Made by a program: the position numbers and the translations under genes. DNA of 64,000 nt. Source: Ascarosepion bandense. Its lineage: Eukaryota; Mollusca; Cephalopoda; Sepiida; Sepiidae. This document shows, piece by piece, positions 62,465 to 64,000 of this stretch (positions are counted from its first letter, which is position 1; the number at the start of each line of letters is the position of its first letter). Location of the stretch: NCBI GenBank assembly GCA_037127315.1, contig JBBBDQ010001610.1:62001-126000 (forward strand), written 5' to 3'. Under the pieces are notes generated by a model, which saw nothing but the letters and a program-made list of their open reading frames with translations, did no database searches and was not told the DNA's origin.

Positions 62465-64000
62465 ATGGAAAAAAGCAAACATAATAACAAAACTAAACCA
62501 GCTCATTTGAAAACGCCCTAACCTGTCTGCATCTCTTTCACTAACATACGCGGCATCCGCACCAACTTCCCCAGCGTAGATTCTTTCCTCCATAATAACT
62601 CACCTGATATATTAGCCCTATGTGAAACTAATCTTAACCCTTCTATCCCCTCATCTGAGTTCTGCGTTCCTGGCTACCTTCCCCTCTTCAGGAAGGACTC
62701 CAATGTTCATATGCATGGGCTTGGTGTCTATGTCAGCGAACACCTTCCCTTAGCTAGGGTGTCATCTTTTGAATCCCCAGATCATTCTTTCATGTGCTTC
62801 CGCCTCTCACTTCTCAGCTCGATTAGCTATCTCTTCTTTCTGTACCGCTCTCCTTCCTCCCCTGACTGTTCGTTACTTGACATCATTTCTGACAATATTG
62901 ACAAAGCCATTTCTACCCATCCCTCTGCCCATGTATTCGTGTTTGGTGACTTTAACGCCCACCACACCAAGTGGCTGAAGAACGCTGTCACTGACCCTGC
63001 TGGTGTCCACACCATGAACTTTTCAATCACCCAATCCCTTACGCAAGTAGTGGACTTCCCCACGCGTTTCTCCGACAACCCTAACGGAAGGAACTCACTT
63101 CTAGACCTCTGCTTCACTTCCATCCCAGACTCTTGCACTACCAGACAACTCTGCCCACTTGGAAACTCTGACCACACTGTAGTGTCCGTCAATATTTCAC
63201 TCCACTCCCGCCCGACCCATGAAACACAGACAAGTAGAATATCATACTGCTATCAAAGAGCAGACTGGGATTCGTTCCGAGACTTCCTCTGTGACATCCC
63301 TTGGAACAACGTCTTTAGTCTTCCCATCGAAGAATGTGCATCCGAGGTCTCCTCCTGGGTTAAGGCTGGCATTGATGCCTTCATCCCTGCTAGGAAATTC
63401 CAGCTTAAATCTCATTCGTCTCCATGGTTCTCACCCGCTTGTTCGGCTGCCATTGCCCACCGGAATCATTTCTTCCGACTTTATCGTAACTATGCGTCGG
63501 AACAAAACAGGCGCCTTTTCACTTCAGCTCGTAATAAGTGTAAAAGGGTACTTAACGAAGCTAAGATGTTGTTTGCTGCCAGAATGAAGCAACGCATAGC
63601 ATGCTCTAAATTCGGCTCTAAAGACTACTGGCGACTCTGTAAAAGAGTACTTAACAAGAGCAAGTCCACAATACCCCCGCTAATCAACAAATTTGAGGTC
63701 CTCACCTCCCCAGCAGATAAGGCTGAATGTTTTGCCCGCAGATTCTCGAACAATTCGAGTCTGGACTCGTCTGGAGTTTTTACACCCGACTTCTCACCTA
63801 GAACCGAGGCACAACTGAATGATGTCCACATTACACCTTCGCTTGTCTCTAAGATAATCTTAAAACTTGACCCTCACAAAGCGAGCGGTGGTGACGGAAT
63901 CCCAACCATAGTCTTAAAGAAATGTGCCCCTGAACTCTCCTCTATCCTTTCTAAGCTCTACAACCTCTGCCTATCTGCTTCCTGCTTTCCTGCCTGTTGG
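62465..64000 (+). CDS. LINE-A ORF2: APE endonuclease + start of reverse transcriptase (runs off window)
   Basis: A frame beginning ATG at 62465 has a single in-frame TAA at 62519-62521 and is then open for 493 codons to the window edge. The N-terminal domain has the AP-endonuclease hallmarks in order: TNIRGI, ALCETNL (catalytic Glu at 62624), FGDFNAHH (GDFN at 62945-62956) and GNSDHTVV (SDH at 63167-63175). A basic linker follows (RNKCKRVLNEAK, KDYWRLCKRVLNKSK), and then the pre-palm motif DPHKASGGDGIPT near 63870, the same as in the RT fragments of the repeat units. The palm with YADD lies beyond the edge. Translation may restart after the stop, or the stop may be a disabling mutation. Jockey/CR1-like by motif style; clade not settled. 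Known role: nicks target DNA and reverse-transcribes the element's RNA. Confidence 0.85.

Noticed and set aside
62827..63192. Minus-strand 121-codon frame and plus-strand frame 63219-63587
   Set aside because: Both overlap the LINE endonuclease frame, whose motifs fix the true frame; they are shadows.

Overview
The window is animal nuclear DNA. It is AT-rich and full of (CA)n and (TA)n microsatellites. Its coding-like sequence is mostly decayed non-LTR retrotransposons and Penelope-like elements, and its one convincing host gene has GT-AG introns, a TATA/initiator promoter and an AATAAA signal. The repertoire (an APE-type LINE, an R2-like LINE with a C-terminal zinc-knuckle-type region, RTE-like fragments and Penelope elements with a GIY-YIG domain) resembles a lophotrochozoan, most likely a cephalopod mollusc. 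That assignment is inference from repeat style only. There are no bacterial genes, CRISPR arrays, rRNA or convincing tRNA genes.

Layout. The first 56 kb is a tandem segmental duplication with a 16.2-kb period: unit 1 (1-16218), unit 2 (16219-32415), unit 3 (32416-about 44870, shortened by an internal deletion) and unit 4 (about 44871-56000, shortened by several deletions). A fragment of a fifth unit lies at 58370-59520. Within each full unit the order is: unrecognised AT-rich DNA, a small minus-strand secreted-peptide gene, a solo LTR, a LINE-A fragment, an antisense LINE-A 3' end, a decayed R2-like LINE, an antisense RTE-like fragment, a dispersed repeat with microsatellites, an antisense Penelope RT fragment, an RTE-like fragment, and an antisense Penelope GIY-YIG fragment. 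Unit 4 and the unit 5 remnant lack the solo LTR and LINE-A and so preserve the empty sites.

The gene. Each of units 1-4 carries one complete copy of a three-exon minus-strand gene (coding spans 2245-2682, 18453-18889, 34654-35091 and 45879-46290). It encodes a 57-residue secreted peptide: a hydrophobic signal sequence followed by a strongly acidic, cysteine-free and lysine/arginine-free tail of about 33 residues. All four copies keep the reading frame, both introns, the poly(A) signal, and a TATA box exactly 31 nt upstream of an initiator. I recognise no named family. This tandem array of an apparently undescribed acidic micro-secretory peptide is the main finding.

Right end. Between units 4 and 5 lies about 2 kb of unrelated DNA with a possible thioredoxin/PDI-like exon (57024-57203) and a LINE-A 3' fragment. 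The unit 5 remnant is interrupted at about 59520 by six and a third tandem monomers of about 378 bp, a GC-richer leader, and the 5' part of a LINE-A copy (62465-64000). That LINE reading frame is open, except for one early stop, through the whole APE endonuclease domain into the reverse transcriptase and runs off the window. It is the youngest-looking element here and plausibly a single insertion that includes the monomer array.
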